From NCBI GenBank assembly GCA_012735505.1, contig JAAYHE010000031.1:1-54717 (forward strand): 54,717 bases of DNA, in the 5' to 3' direction. Source of the stretch: Bacillota bacterium (GTDB lineage: Bacteria > Bacillota > UBA994 > UBA5500). A model generated the notes under the pieces. The model had not been told where the DNA came from, did not search any database, and was given only the letters and a program-made list of their open reading frames with translations. Below are positions 17,812 through 25,227 of the stretch, one piece after another; position 1 is the stretch's first letter, and every line of letters starts with the position of its first letter. The position numbers were made by a program, and so were the translations under genes.

Positions 17812-17862
17812 GGCCCCACTCCTAGCTCGGTAACAATAAATTACCAAACTAGAAATGGGGCC
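17812..17862 (-). other. 22-bp RNA-type hairpin, paired fully only on the minus strand
   Basis: Arms 17812-17833 and 17841-17862 with a 7-base loop. On the minus strand all 22 positions pair: 18 Watson-Crick and 4 G-U wobbles. On the plus strand those four become A-C mismatches. This strand bias suggests selection on a minus-strand transcript. There is no T run after it. It lies between the TetR gene and the gene at 16670-17743, in the leader of the latter. Confidence 0.65.
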
Positions 17863-17879
17863 TATGAAAAGCCCTTCTG

Positions 17880-17998
17880 GGGGTGCACGCCTGGATGGTG
17901 AGGTCTGCAGGGCGTATATATCGGCCGGGGCTACCAGCGCGCAAGGATGACCGCAACGCCAGCGGCAAATAAAGCGCCCGAGCATGACTGCGACCTAG
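17880..17998 (+). repeat. Dispersed repeat, module B copy (17.9 kb)
   Basis: From 17929 the plus strand reads GGCTACCAGCGCGC, then AAGGATGACCGCAACGCC, then GGCAAATAAAGCGC. These blocks recur in order at 50793-50850 and, inverted, at 46065-46118. The upstream half (17880-17928) is weakly related to module A. Noncoding gap after the TetR gene. Confidence 0.6.
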
Positions 17999-18001
17999 CC
18001 A

Positions 18002-18583
18002 CTAACCTTTCTGTAAACCGACGATAAACATTTGCAGCAGCTCTTGTTCGCAGTCAGCTAAGCTGATATCGAGGCGGCCGTTGTTCAAGTTAGCTCCGAT
18101 TTGGCTGAGGGCCCCGATCAGTGCCAGTGCAATTACATGGGGGTTATGCTGTCGCAGGTGACCTGAAGCTATGCCCTCTTCCAGAACCAAGGCAAAGAGG
18201 GCCTGATATTCGCGCACACGCTGCCCTAACTCGGGGCGCAATTCTTTCAGTTTGCCGGGTGTAAACTCCTGTATAATCATCCGCATGAGGGGATGGTTAC
18301 GCTTAATAATTTGTAAATGCAGCTGAATGAGCATGCGGATTCGCTCTAAAGGATCATCGCTCTTGCTCAACACTTCCCGACTACTCTTCAGCATCCACTC
18401 GGAGCCTTCTAACAGTAAGGCATCGAAAAGGCCTTGCTTACTCTTAAAGTACAAATAGACAGTACCTTTACCTACGCCTGCTTTCTCGGCGATCTGTTCA
18501 ATAGTAGCCCGATGGTATCCCTGAGTAGCAAAAACGTCCCCTGCAGCCGCTAGAATAAGTTGTCGTTTATCGAGTTGTTCCAT
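18002..18583 (-). CDS. TetR family transcriptional regulator
   Basis: 193 aa. The N-terminal HTH is typical (ATIEQIAEKAGVGKGTVYLYFKSKQGLFDALL, about residues 23-55), followed by an all-helical ligand domain with a TetR_C-like end. The inducer is unknown. It stands alone: no efflux or enzyme gene is adjacent, so it likely controls itself and perhaps distant genes. A 32-bp perfect palindrome sits 16 bp upstream of the start, consistent with autoregulation. ATG at 18583 with AGGAGG. Confidence 0.92.
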   Translation of the reverse strand: MEQLDKRQLILAAAGDVFATQGYHRATIEQIAEKAGVGKGTVYLYFKSKQGLFDALLLEGSEWMLKSSREVLSKSDDPLERIRMLIQLHLQIIKRNHPLMRMIIQEFTPGKLKELRPELGQRVREYQALFALVLEEGIASGHLRQHNPHVIALALIGALSQIGANLNNGRLDISLADCEQELLQMFIVGLQKG

Positions 18584-18598
18584 AGCTTTAACCTCCTG

Positions 18599-18630
18599 CT
18601 ATACCTGACTGACTGGTCAGTCAGGTATAG
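18599..18630. promoter_or_regulatory. Palindromic operator upstream of tetR-type gene
   Basis: Arms CTATACCTGACTGA and TCAGTCAGGTATAG are exact inverse complements around CTGG. The core TGACTGACTGGTCAGTCA resembles operators of AcrR/QacR-like TetR proteins. Its place just ahead of the regulator's ribosome site points to autorepression. Confidence 0.75.
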
Positions 18631-18687
18631 TGTTAGTATAACGCCTGCTGCTTAAACACGCAAGCGTTAGACTTATGCAGGCAGGAA

Positions 18688-18867
18688 TTAGTGCTTTCTC
18701 TGGCTGCGGCGGCTCAGATAGCGACTACATGCTTCGCTACTTTTATCCATCGACTTGTCCTGCAATTCGCACCAGCTTTGCTGCCAAAATAGGCAGGCTT
18801 GACAAGTTAGGTTGCGGCCCCCACCAAAGTATTGCAGGTGAATAGTTCTTAGCCTCTCCTCTCGCAT
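18688..18867 (-). CDS. Small Cys-rich hypothetical protein
   Basis: 59 aa, start ATG at 18867 behind AAGGAG, 2 bp after the stop of the GNAT gene, so translationally coupled. Four cysteines in the pattern CQAC-x8-C-x14-C (CQACLFWQQSWCELQ...EACSRYL) suggest a metal site, zinc or iron-sulphur. The C-terminus is basic (SRRSQRKH). No named family is recognised. Its tight link to an acetyltransferase gene suggests a shared process. Confidence 0.6.
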   Translation of the reverse strand: MREERLRTIHLQYFGGGRNLTCQACLFWQQSWCELQDKSMDKSSEACSRYLSRRSQRKH

Positions 18868-18869
18868 AC

Positions 18870-19379
18870 TTAGTCTCCTTTCTCCCACACCGGGGCGTAA
18901 ACAGGCAAAGGCCGGAAACGCCTGCTAGCTTTACCGCGGATAATGGGGCTCTCGGCTTGCAGGTAGACACCCTGTGGCGTTGACTCGACGGGAATGAAAC
19001 CGCAGGCTAGACAGGTCTGCAGCGATGTTGTGTTGCGGGCGGGCACAAAACAACGCACAACCCGGCAGCCACGGGCTCCAGCTATGGTATCTAGGGTCAG
19101 TAGAGCTCGCACTACCAGGGTGGAAGAGCGGTACTCGGTATGGAGGAAGGCGATGTGAATAAAACAAACATCGCTAGCGACGGAAAAAACGAGGCAGCCG
19201 GCTAAAATATGCTGGGGTGCCTCTAGGATTAAGACTTCCGCATTGGCCAGGGAACGATGCCAAGGTTCTTCCCAAGCCTCTGTATACTGTTCCGCTAAAT
19301 AGCACGAAAGGTAAGATCGCACTCCGGGCAGGATGTGGTCATACCCGAGGGAGATAGGCATGAGATGGCAGTGATACAT
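18870..19379 (-). CDS. GNAT-like N-acetyltransferase
   Basis: 169 aa. The central strands (AEVLILEAPQHILAGCLVFSV, CFIHIAFLHTEYRSSTLVVRALLTLDTIAGARGC) and the late ARNTTSLQTCLACGFIPVES fit the GNAT fold, where the last segment is the usual motif B (N..A...Y/C..GF). The acetyl-CoA loop (Q/RxxGxG/A) is not clear, replaced by EYRSSTLVV, so activity is uncertain. It is followed at 2 bp by the small Cys protein gene. The ribosome site ahead of 19379 is weak (AGCGAGG). Confidence 0.6.
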   Translation of the reverse strand: MYHCHLMPISLGYDHILPGVRSYLSCYLAEQYTEAWEEPWHRSLANAEVLILEAPQHILAGCLVFSVASDVCFIHIAFLHTEYRSSTLVVRALLTLDTIAGARGCRVVRCFVPARNTTSLQTCLACGFIPVESTPQGVYLQAESPIIRGKASRRFRPLPVYAPVWEKGD

Positions 19380-19468
19380 GCGCCTACACCTCGCTGTTGC
19401 TAGTTTAGTTAATTATTAAGCCTTTTGCACGCCAATTAGAACGGAGGACAAATTGGCAAACAAGAAAT

Positions 19469-19492
19469 CCCACCCAGAAAGATTCTGGGTGG
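19469..19492 (-). terminator. Hairpin terminator downstream of flgJ region
   Basis: CCCACCCAGAA and TTCTGGGTGGG form an 11-bp stem with a 2-base loop; the minus strand continues ATTTCTTGTTT. It lies on the 3' side of the flagellar genes, beyond a repeat element, and upstream of the GNAT gene. Confidence 0.7.
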
Positions 19493-19504
19493 GGTAAGCC
19501 GCTA

Positions 19505-19805
19505 TGACACCATGCACTTTACGGATGATACGCACCGCTGCTTACGTTTAGGCGGTGTGTACCCTAGGTGTTCCATTGCGGGCGCTCCGTATCTGTTGAA
19601 GTGACACAGAAGATGCCACTATGGTAGATGAACCTTTAAAAAAGGTTTGGTCAGGCAAGGTGATGATGCTACTCGCGTGACTACCTTCTACATAGAAGGT
19701 CTTCAGAAATAGCAGCATGTTGGCGATATCGTAGGGGCGTCTTGAAAAATGCACAGCCTCCAGCAGGGCATTATGAAACACGCCCGTCCGGGAGGCAGCA
19801 AGATG
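19505..19805 (+). repeat. Dispersed composite repeat, B-A copy (19.5 kb)
   Basis: GCACTTTACGGATGA (19514-19528) is identical to 46240-46254 (module B side). Bases 19561-19585 are an exact 25-bp inverted match to 51993-52017. Bases 19731-19798 hold GTAGGGGCG, GAAAAATG, AGGGCAT and CGTCCGGGAGGC, the module A core in the orientation of the 12.3-kb copy. Between them are small stem-loops (AACCTTT/AAAGGTT; ACCTTCTA/TAGAAGGT). No coding frame. Fills the gap between flgJ and the GNAT gene. Confidence 0.75.
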
Positions 19806-19826
19806 CTACATGCACGCAGAGGATGG

Positions 19827-20090
19827 TCAGTTTTGCACCTTGTCAATGGGCACCGCCTCGAGCTGGCGGCTGAGCTGGCGGTAAAGCATGGCAGCCAAGC
19901 CAACATCCCCCGATTTGGCCATTTGCTCGGCTAGAGCTTCCCGCTGCATGTCTTCATAAATCTCACGTTGCATAGTCCGCGGAAAAACGCCGGTAGTAAT
20001 GCTCGATTGCATTTGTCGGAGCAAGATCTGCAGGAAAACTTGCTCCATGTCCTGACAACTTTTCCACAGCTGCCGCTGCTCGGCAGTCAT
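19827..20090 (-). CDS. flgJ: Rod-binding protein, FlgJ N-terminal domain (re-started frame)
   Basis: 87 aa: EQRQLWKSCQDMEQVFLQILLRQMQSSI and the following GDVGLAAMLYRQLSRQLEA match the rod-binding (FlgJ N-terminal) domain; no muramidase domain, as usual in Firmicutes. It helps assemble the flagellar rod formed by FlhO/FlhP. The original start is probably the ATG at 20155 (MRINPLRPQVAE), behind GGGAGG, but a 29-bp tandem duplication shifts that frame into a TGA at 20087-20089. That TGA overlaps the ATG at 20090 (ATGA), so translation may restart and give the protein without its first 12 residues. Confidence 0.8.
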   Translation of the reverse strand: MTAEQRQLWKSCQDMEQVFLQILLRQMQSSITTGVFPRTMQREIYEDMQREALAEQMAKSGDVGLAAMLYRQLSRQLEAVPIDKVQN

Positions 20091-20124
20091 TTCCGCAGCT
20101 GCCGCTGCTCGGCAGTCATTTCCG
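20067..20124. repeat. Perfect 29-bp tandem duplication inside flgJ
   Basis: Units 20067-20095 and 20096-20124 are identical, beginning CAGCTGCCGCTGCTCGG on the plus strand. 29 is not a multiple of three, so the copy number decides the reading frame of flgJ. Such repeats can gain or lose a copy by replication slippage. Confidence 0.95.
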
Positions 20125-20155
20125 CTACTTGCGGGCGCAAGGGGTTAATTCTCAT
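20087..20155 (-). pseudogene. Detached 5' end of flgJ, now a 22-codon leader frame
   Basis: From the ATG at 20155, behind GGGAGGTGCGGG, the frame reads MRINPLRPQVAEMTAEQRQLRK and stops. Its last 10 residues repeat the start of the downstream flgJ frame, because the DNA is duplicated. Removing one 29-bp copy would fuse both into a single frame of about 99 residues. Confidence 0.8.
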
Positions 20156-20199
20156 CCCGCACCTCCCTCACTGCACCTAGCGCAATCTAAAGTCAGCGC

Positions 20200-20970
20200 C
20201 TACCGGCGCAGGTTGTTAGCTTGCGCTAGCATCTCGTCAGAAGCTTGAATAGCCTTGGAGCCAACCTCGTAAGCCCGCTGCGCTGTAATCAAATTGACCA
20301 TCTCTTCTACTACCTGTACGTTGGCCATTTCGAGGAATCCCGGCATCAGCAAGGCCCGTTGGTTTTGACCAGGCGCCCCGATATCTAGGCTTTCATTGCT
20401 AATAAAGAGGTTGCCGCCGATGGCGACCATGGCGTGCTGGTTAGCAACCCTAGCCACACCTATTTGCCCTAGGGTGATCATATCGTCGCGATTCCCTCGC
20501 ATACCTAACACGTAGCCCTTTTCGTCAATCTGGACATGGCTAATATCTCTATTGATCAGGATTTCGCGACCACGAGTATCTAAAACGGGGTGCCCCGCAG
20601 TAGTGACCAACCTACCGTTAGAAACCTGTAAAGAACCCGAGCGGGTGTAGGCAATGCCCCTGTCGGTAGATACGCCTAAAAAGCCGTTACCGTTTAAAGC
20701 TACGTCCAACATCTGATCGGTATGTAAAACAGCACCATCACTAAAGTCACGCACGGTAGCCGCTACCCGTACACCGCTGCCTAGCTGCAGCGTGGTGTGA
20801 TCGGGCCCCGTTCTGGGTGCTGGCAAGCGCGTATATAACAGATCTTCAAAAGCAACCCGGGCCTTCTTATAGCCCGTGGTATTAACATTGCTGATGTTGT
20901 GAGCGATGTTATCCATGTTGATCTGCTGAGCAAACATACCAGTACTCGCCGTATAAAGCGACCGGATCAT
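20200..20970 (-). CDS. flhP: Flagellar basal-body rod protein (FlhP/FlgG type)
   Basis: 256 aa. It opens with MIRSLYTASTGMFAQQINMDNIAHNISNVNTTGYKK, the flagellar rod N-terminal motif, and ends with ANVQVVEEMVNLITAQRAYEVGSKAIQASDEML, the matching C-terminal coiled segment. Between them is the FlgG-type central domain. It forms part of the distal rod, exported by the flagellar type III system. Order mbl-flhO-flhP is that of B. subtilis. ATG at 20970 with AAAGGAGGG. Confidence 0.93.
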   Translation of the reverse strand: MIRSLYTASTGMFAQQINMDNIAHNISNVNTTGYKKARVAFEDLLYTRLPAPRTGPDHTTLQLGSGVRVAATVRDFSDGAVLHTDQMLDVALNGNGFLGVSTDRGIAYTRSGSLQVSNGRLVTTAGHPVLDTRGREILINRDISHVQIDEKGYVLGMRGNRDDMITLGQIGVARVANQHAMVAIGGNLFISNESLDIGAPGQNQRALLMPGFLEMANVQVVEEMVNLITAQRAYEVGSKAIQASDEMLAQANNLRR

Positions 20971-21066
20971 GTATAAGCCCTCCTTTGCTTGGGTTTAGCT
21001 ACTACTGCCGCTGGCGGTTGGCAGTAGTTAGGGCCTCTGCTAAGCAGTCCAGCCCTAGATCAAAAA

Positions 21067-21840
21067 CTAAACGCGCCCTGCTTCATTCACGGCTTTGTTT
21101 AAGGTTTCATCTTGAATTTGAATGATCTTGGCATGGGTTTCGTAGTTACGCATGGCGGCGATTAGGTTTACCATCTCTTTCACTACCTGCACGTTGGCTT
21201 GTTCGATGTAGCCTTGCTCTACGTGAGGATCAACTACGGCTTGCACCTGGCCGTCGATCTGCCAGAGACTATCTCCCCTGCGAGTTAATGTCGCATCGGC
21301 AGCAGGATTGACCAGATATAACTGCCCCAGCCTAGCGCCGCCTACGCTAAGGGTGCCGTCGGTAGCGATGCGCAGCTCGTCGGGGTTAGATACGCGCAAG
21401 CGCTCGGCCCCTCCAGCCCAAGTACGCCCTAGGACGTAAGCTCCAGCAATAGTGCGTAAATATCCATTGCCATCGACCAGCATCTGCCCGTTACGGGTAT
21501 AGGCGCGCTGACCTTGGGCGTCTTCCACAGCTAAAAAGGTTGTTGCTTGTCCACTATCTATGAGGGCGATATCGAGAGGACTATCGGTACGCAAGGGCAT
21601 GCCAGCGCTCATGTCGGGCGCGCCTAGAGTGTAGTTAACTCCAGCACCTATTAAGCCCAGATATGCCGGAGGTGCGCTGCTGCTATAACGGTAGATTTCT
21701 CGATCAAGCATGCTCTGAAAAAGAACTTGTTCGCGCTTGAAGCCAGCCGTGCCTACATTAGCCAGGTTGTGACTGATAGCATCTTGCCGCCTCAGCCCGG
21801 CGTCCATGCCGGTAGCTGCAGTATAAAGCCCGCGAATCAT
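21067..21840 (-). CDS. flhO: Flagellar basal-body rod protein (FlhO/FlgF type)
   Basis: 257 aa with the rod N-terminal motif IRGLYTAATGMDAGLRRQDAISHNLANVGTAGFKR and C-terminal EQANVQVVKEMVNLIAAMRNYETHAKIIQIQDE. Forms the proximal/distal rod with FlhP. The ATG at 21840 follows AAGGAGGTGAGCGACAA; the longer frame to 21912 is rejected. It sits 71 bp after mbl and 96 bp before flhP. The protein is paralogous to its neighbour. Confidence 0.92.
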   Translation of the reverse strand: MIRGLYTAATGMDAGLRRQDAISHNLANVGTAGFKREQVLFQSMLDREIYRYSSSAPPAYLGLIGAGVNYTLGAPDMSAGMPLRTDSPLDIALIDSGQATTFLAVEDAQGQRAYTRNGQMLVDGNGYLRTIAGAYVLGRTWAGGAERLRVSNPDELRIATDGTLSVGGARLGQLYLVNPAADATLTRRGDSLWQIDGQVQAVVDPHVEQGYIEQANVQVVKEMVNLIAAMRNYETHAKIIQIQDETLNKAVNEAGRV

Positions 21841-21911
21841 TTGTCGCTCACCTCCTTCCACCCCTGCGGAAAGCACCGCTTGGGTTAAGCACAGATAGGG
21901 CCTGCAGGCCA

Positions 21912-22949
21912 CTATCTGTGCCGACTACTCTCCCTCCGGGGCTCGTCGAAAATAGTCATGCCTTTGAGCTGATCTAGAATCTCTAAAGCTCGCCCAGTAC
22001 CTCGGGCAACACAGGTAATAGGGTCTTCTGCCAGTAATACCGGCACCTGCGTAATTTCGGCCAGAAGCTTGTCCAAGCCACAAACAAGGGCGCCTCCGCC
22101 GGTGAGGATGATCCCTTTATCCATAATATCGGCAGCTAGTTCGGGCGGGCAGTGTTCTAGCACGCTGCGTAACAAGGCTACGATAGCGTTTAAGGGTTCG
22201 GAGAAGGCTTCTAGAGTTTCCATAGAGCTAACGGTAATAGTCTTCGGGAGCCCCGAAAGCAGGTCGCGCCCGCGCACGTCCATGGTTTCGTTGCGCACTC
22301 CAGGATAAGCTACGCCGATGCGTAGCTTCATTTCTTCAGCGGTTCGTTCTCCGATCAACAAGTTATATTGTTGCTTCATATAGCGAATCAAAGCATCGTC
22401 GAAACGGTCGCCGCCCACTCGCACGCTATCTGCTAGCACGATGCCGCCTAGCGATAAAATAGCAACGTCGGTCGTACCGCCGCCGATATCAACTACTAAA
22501 CTGCCCTCGGGCTTGGTAATATCGATGCCAGCGCCTAAAGCAGCTGCCACCGGTTCTTCAATGACAGTGATGTTCATGCCGCCGGCCCGCTCGGCTGCGT
22601 CGCGCACTGCTCGCCATTCGACCGGGGTCACCCCCGAGGGGACACAGACCATAATGCGCGGCCTCACCAGCCGTCGTTTCCCTAAAGCCCGCAGAATAAA
22701 ATACTCGAGCATTTTTTGGGTCATATCAAAATCGGCGATAACACCTTCCCGCAGGGGACGAGTGGCCACGATATTGCCGGGAGTACGACCGATCATGCGG
22801 CGAGCCTCTTCGCCAATAGCCAAAACCGAGCGGGTGTTAGTATCAACCGCAACAACTGCTGGTTCGTTAATAACTACACCTTTGCCTTTTACAAATACCA
22901 AAACGGTAGCTGTACCTAAATCGATGCCGATATCCGATCCCTTGAACAT
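21912..22949 (-). CDS. mbl: Rod-shape actin homologue Mbl/MreB
   Basis: 345 aa with all actin-fold motifs: DIGIDLGTATVLVFVKGKGV (phosphate 1), VPSGVTPVEWRAVRDAAERAG, GGSLVVDIGGGTTDVAILSLGG-type phosphate 2 (LVVDIGGGTTDVAIL), and ILTGGGALVCGLDKLL (adenosine). It directs lateral wall synthesis at the membrane. The position after spoIIID and before flhO identifies the Mbl copy as in B. subtilis. Start ATG at 22949 behind GGGGTGGGG; the extension to 23045 has no ribosome site. Confidence 0.93.
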   Translation of the reverse strand: MFKGSDIGIDLGTATVLVFVKGKGVVINEPAVVAVDTNTRSVLAIGEEARRMIGRTPGNIVATRPLREGVIADFDMTQKMLEYFILRALGKRRLVRPRIMVCVPSGVTPVEWRAVRDAAERAGGMNITVIEEPVAAALGAGIDITKPEGSLVVDIGGGTTDVAILSLGGIVLADSVRVGGDRFDDALIRYMKQQYNLLIGERTAEEMKLRIGVAYPGVRNETMDVRGRDLLSGLPKTITVSSMETLEAFSEPLNAIVALLRSVLEHCPPELAADIMDKGIILTGGGALVCGLDKLLAEITQVPVLLAEDPITCVARGTGRALEILDQLKGMTIFDEPRRESSRHR

Positions 22950-23174
22950 TTCCCCACCCCATTTACCAAAGCTTGTCCACCAGATACCCCTAAGAGAAGG
23001 CAGTCTTGCTAGCTGCCTTCTGGTCTGATACGTATGTAAAGGCAAAACAAAGCATCAACTGCTCCGTAGCCCTAGTATGTAGCTCATAATACGCTAGAAT
23101 AGCCAAAAAATAGCCCTAGCTGTATCATTGTTCGACATTAGCTTTGGTATCTCCTGTCTTATTTGAACGCAAAA

Positions 23175-23420
23175 TTAACCTTTGTACTTGCGTCTTGTAG
23201 CGTCGCCTCCGCGCAGATGTCTAACTTCTTTGTTGTATTGCAATACTTCCTGCACTTCAGCGTAGAGTCCGGCATTAATGGCCTGCAGGCGTTCGGTAAC
23301 ATCCTTGTGCACCGTACTTTTGCTCACACCGAATTTCTCAGCTGCCGCGCGCACAGTGGCCTTAGTACTGGCGATGTAACGAGCAATGTCGAGCACCCGC
23401 TGATAGATATGATCGTTCAC
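23175..23420 (-). CDS. spoIIID: Sporulation transcription factor SpoIIID
   Basis: 81 aa, almost full family length. The HTH is highly conserved (VRAAAEKFGVSKSTVHKDVTERL), and the C-terminus ends with the basic RHLRGGDATRRKYK segment that also contacts DNA. SpoIIID tunes sigma-E genes in the mother cell. The GTG at 23420 lies 8 bases after GGGGGGAGG; the frame extends to 23495 but through a promoter-like region. It follows spoIIQ and precedes mbl, as in B. subtilis. Confidence 0.96.
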   Translation of the reverse strand: MNDHIYQRVLDIARYIASTKATVRAAAEKFGVSKSTVHKDVTERLQAINAGLYAEVQEVLQYNKEVRHLRGGDATRRKYKG

Positions 23421-23457
23421 ACTGCCGCCTCCCCCCGTAGCTACAAACTTCAGTAAA

Positions 23458-23485
23458 TGTATATGAGACAGGGGAAGGGATATGC
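23458..23485 (-). promoter_or_regulatory. Candidate sigma-E promoter of spoIIID
   Basis: On the minus strand GCATATC (plus 23479-23485) and CATATACA (plus 23458-23465) resemble the sigma-E pair ATA and CATACAnT with about 15 bp between. This is where spoIIID is known to be driven by sigma-E in relatives. Motif match is partial. Confidence 0.4.
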
Positions 23486-23499
23486 CCAAAAACAAGAAA

Positions 23500-23517
23500 G
23501 CTGCCCTTCTGGGCAGC
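23500..23517 (-). terminator. Hairpin after spoIIQ
   Basis: GCTGCCC-AGAA-GGGCAGC on the minus strand followed by TTTCTTGTTTTTGGG. It lies 25 bp after the spoIIQ stop and ahead of the spoIIID promoter region. Confidence 0.75.
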
Positions 23518-23541
23518 CTACTTTTACAAAAATTTTAAAGG

Positions 23542-24438
23542 TTAACGCCATTTGCTGGTAGGATCGACAGCTTGCTCATTATGTAAAAGGATAAAGTGTA
23601 GGTGGAGCGGCTCGAGCATTTCTAGCGGCGGGTTTTCATGCAACCAGCCGATAAGTTGGCCAGCGCCCACCTGTTCACCTACCGCCACCTCGGGACTGCT
23701 AACATTGCTATAGCTGCTAGACCAGCCACCGCCATGGGCGATAACAACAATCGTTCCCCAATACGGATCGTCGGTCAAGATTTGACGCACCGTACCGGCA
23801 GCAGCAGCTTGCACCGAGGCCCCTGCATTAGCTGCAAAGTCGACGGCAAGGTGTGGCCGCCAATCGCCCAAGGTTAGCCATTTGGTGCTTAGGGTGTACC
23901 CGGTGGCAATGGTAGCTGCCGGCACCGGATATTCTAGGTGCTCTAATGTTATCGAAGCTACTGTCGGCCTTGACGGTTGGGGCGCCGCCCCAGCCTGCGA
24001 CTCGTCGACCGGCGCTGTGCTGGCTTGGGACTCCGCAGGAGTGGTAATAGGCTCCTCTACGACCTGACTAGTCGGTTCGTCAGCAACGGTACCCGGCTCG
24101 GTTTCGTCAACGGCATCTAAACTATAGTCCCAGAGGGACCCCAGATAAGGCTTATCAAGGGCCGGCTCACCCCAAGTAGAATCGCTGTCGCCCGTGTAAG
24201 TAAAGGGGAAAGGGTCTTCTAGCCCCGATGACAAAGGCACTTGGCTGGGGCTACGATAGCGCATCACCCAAATCATGCCAACGGCTATAACGAATAGTAT
24301 ATATGCCCCTAGAAGCCGACGGCCTGTGTTAACAATGGGTTTACCGAATCTACCCCACCATTTTCTCCAATTATTCCATCTATCGCAGCTCCAAAGCGAC
24401 AACTTCAGACGCAATCTATGAAACCTAGTTTTTAACAT
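23542..24438 (-). CDS. spoIIQ: SpoIIQ-like M23/LytM peptidase-fold protein
   Basis: 298 aa. A basic cytoplasmic head, one transmembrane helix (about residues 42-59), an acidic, Pro/Ser/Thr-rich linker (about 65-165), then an M23/LytM domain. The zinc ligands H196 and D200 (HLAVD) and H279/H281 (LHLHF) are present, as in clostridial SpoIIQ but not in B. subtilis SpoIIQ. SpoIIQ spans the forespore-mother cell gap with SpoIIIAH. Position ahead of spoIIID supports the name. The ATG at 24438 has GGAGGTG, which lies inside an inverted repeat (24445-24493). Confidence 0.85.
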   Translation of the reverse strand: MLKTRFHRLRLKLSLWSCDRWNNWRKWWGRFGKPIVNTGRRLLGAYILFVIAVGMIWVMRYRSPSQVPLSSGLEDPFPFTYTGDSDSTWGEPALDKPYLGSLWDYSLDAVDETEPGTVADEPTSQVVEEPITTPAESQASTAPVDESQAGAAPQPSRPTVASITLEHLEYPVPAATIATGYTLSTKWLTLGDWRPHLAVDFAANAGASVQAAAAGTVRQILTDDPYWGTIVVIAHGGGWSSSYSNVSSPEVAVGEQVGAGQLIGWLHENPPLEMLEPLHLHFILLHNEQAVDPTSKWR

Positions 24439-24444
24439 AGTTTC

Positions 24445-24493
24445 ACCTCCAGGTAAGAGTCTAGCCAGATTAAGGCAGTCTATACCTGGAGGT
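24445..24493 (-). promoter_or_regulatory. Inverted repeat that can mask the spoIIQ ribosome site
   Basis: In the minus-strand transcript ACCTCCAGGTA (plus 24483-24493) can pair over 11 perfect base pairs, plus one G-U, with TACCTGGAGGT (plus 24445-24455). The latter contains the GGAGG ribosome site of spoIIQ. The loop is 27 nt. Such a structure would block initiation unless opened. Function is inference from pairing alone. Confidence 0.6.
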
Positions 24494-24507
24494 AGAAATA
24501 CGAATAT

Positions 24508-25227
24508 TTAATCAACCTGGATGGCTTTAGCGGGGCAACGTTCGGCAGTTGCTTGGGCCTTTTGTTTTTGTTTCGGGTTCGGGGTCTCTAGTATCACCCT
24601 CGCCTTACCGTCAGACATAGTAAAAATCATAGGGCTGAGCTTAGCGCATACCCCACAGCCAGCGCAGCATTCAGCAGCAATCCGAACGCCTTTTCCTGTT
24701 TCCGCAGTTTCTTCCACCATAGGCATATCTTTTCGCTTCACCTGTTTAGCGACAATATAAGCCATGATAAAAATGGAAACAGTGGTGAGAGCCCACCGCG
24801 TGGCCATGAATTTCGGACCGAGGAATTTAGCTTCGTTGGCCAACATGGGAACCTTGACGACAGCCCAAGTGCTCAGCACAATCACCACATTGGCTATGCC
24901 GGCGCCCTTTGCCAACAGCATTTTGCACACGGGAAAAGCGGCATAGATAGGGCCGGCTGAAAAACTGCCAAGCAGAAAGGCTAGGATATTGCCTTTGATA
25001 CCTGAACCTTCACCAAAGCCACTAATAATAGCTTTCTTGGGGATCCAGCCTTCGATAATAGAGGTGAGAATAAACACTACCGGCATGATCATTAACATTT
25101 CCATGACGTAGTACATGCTGTTTTGCACCGCTTCGATTGCTTTTCCCGGCAAGGTAATGAGCAAAACAATATAGATGGTAGCTACCAGTGACAACAACTT
25201 GTTCTTACGCAAAAAGCCAGCTAGCAT
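24508..25227 (-). CDS. Permease subunit with C-terminal mono-cluster ferredoxin domain
   Basis: 239 aa. Residues 10-165 hold about four membrane helices of the DUF318/UPF0718 (ArsP-like) permease type, with the loop LLGSFSAGPIYAAFPVCKMLL and STWAVVKVPMLANEAKFLG. Residues 180-239 are a ferredoxin-like tail: C188, C191, C194 and C231-Pro, with MSDGKARV between, the pattern of single [4Fe-4S] ferredoxins. Its ATG at 25227 overlaps the stop of the partner permease gene (TAATG). The cargo is unknown. The electron-carrier tail suggests redox-linked transport or sensing, which is inference. Confidence 0.85.
   Translation of the reverse strand: MLAGFLRKNKLLSLVATIYIVLLITLPGKAIEAVQNSMYYVMEMLMIMPVVFILTSIIEGWIPKKAIISGFGEGSGIKGNILAFLLGSFSAGPIYAAFPVCKMLLAKGAGIANVVIVLSTWAVVKVPMLANEAKFLGPKFMATRWALTTVSIFIMAYIVAKQVKRKDMPMVEETAETGKGVRIAAECCAGCGVCAKLSPMIFTMSDGKARVILETPNPKQKQKAQATAERCPAKAIQVD

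Noticed and set aside
23131-23137. Single Spo0A-box-like TGTCGAA between spoIIID and mbl
   Set aside because: One 7-base match without a promoter is expected by chance at this window size.
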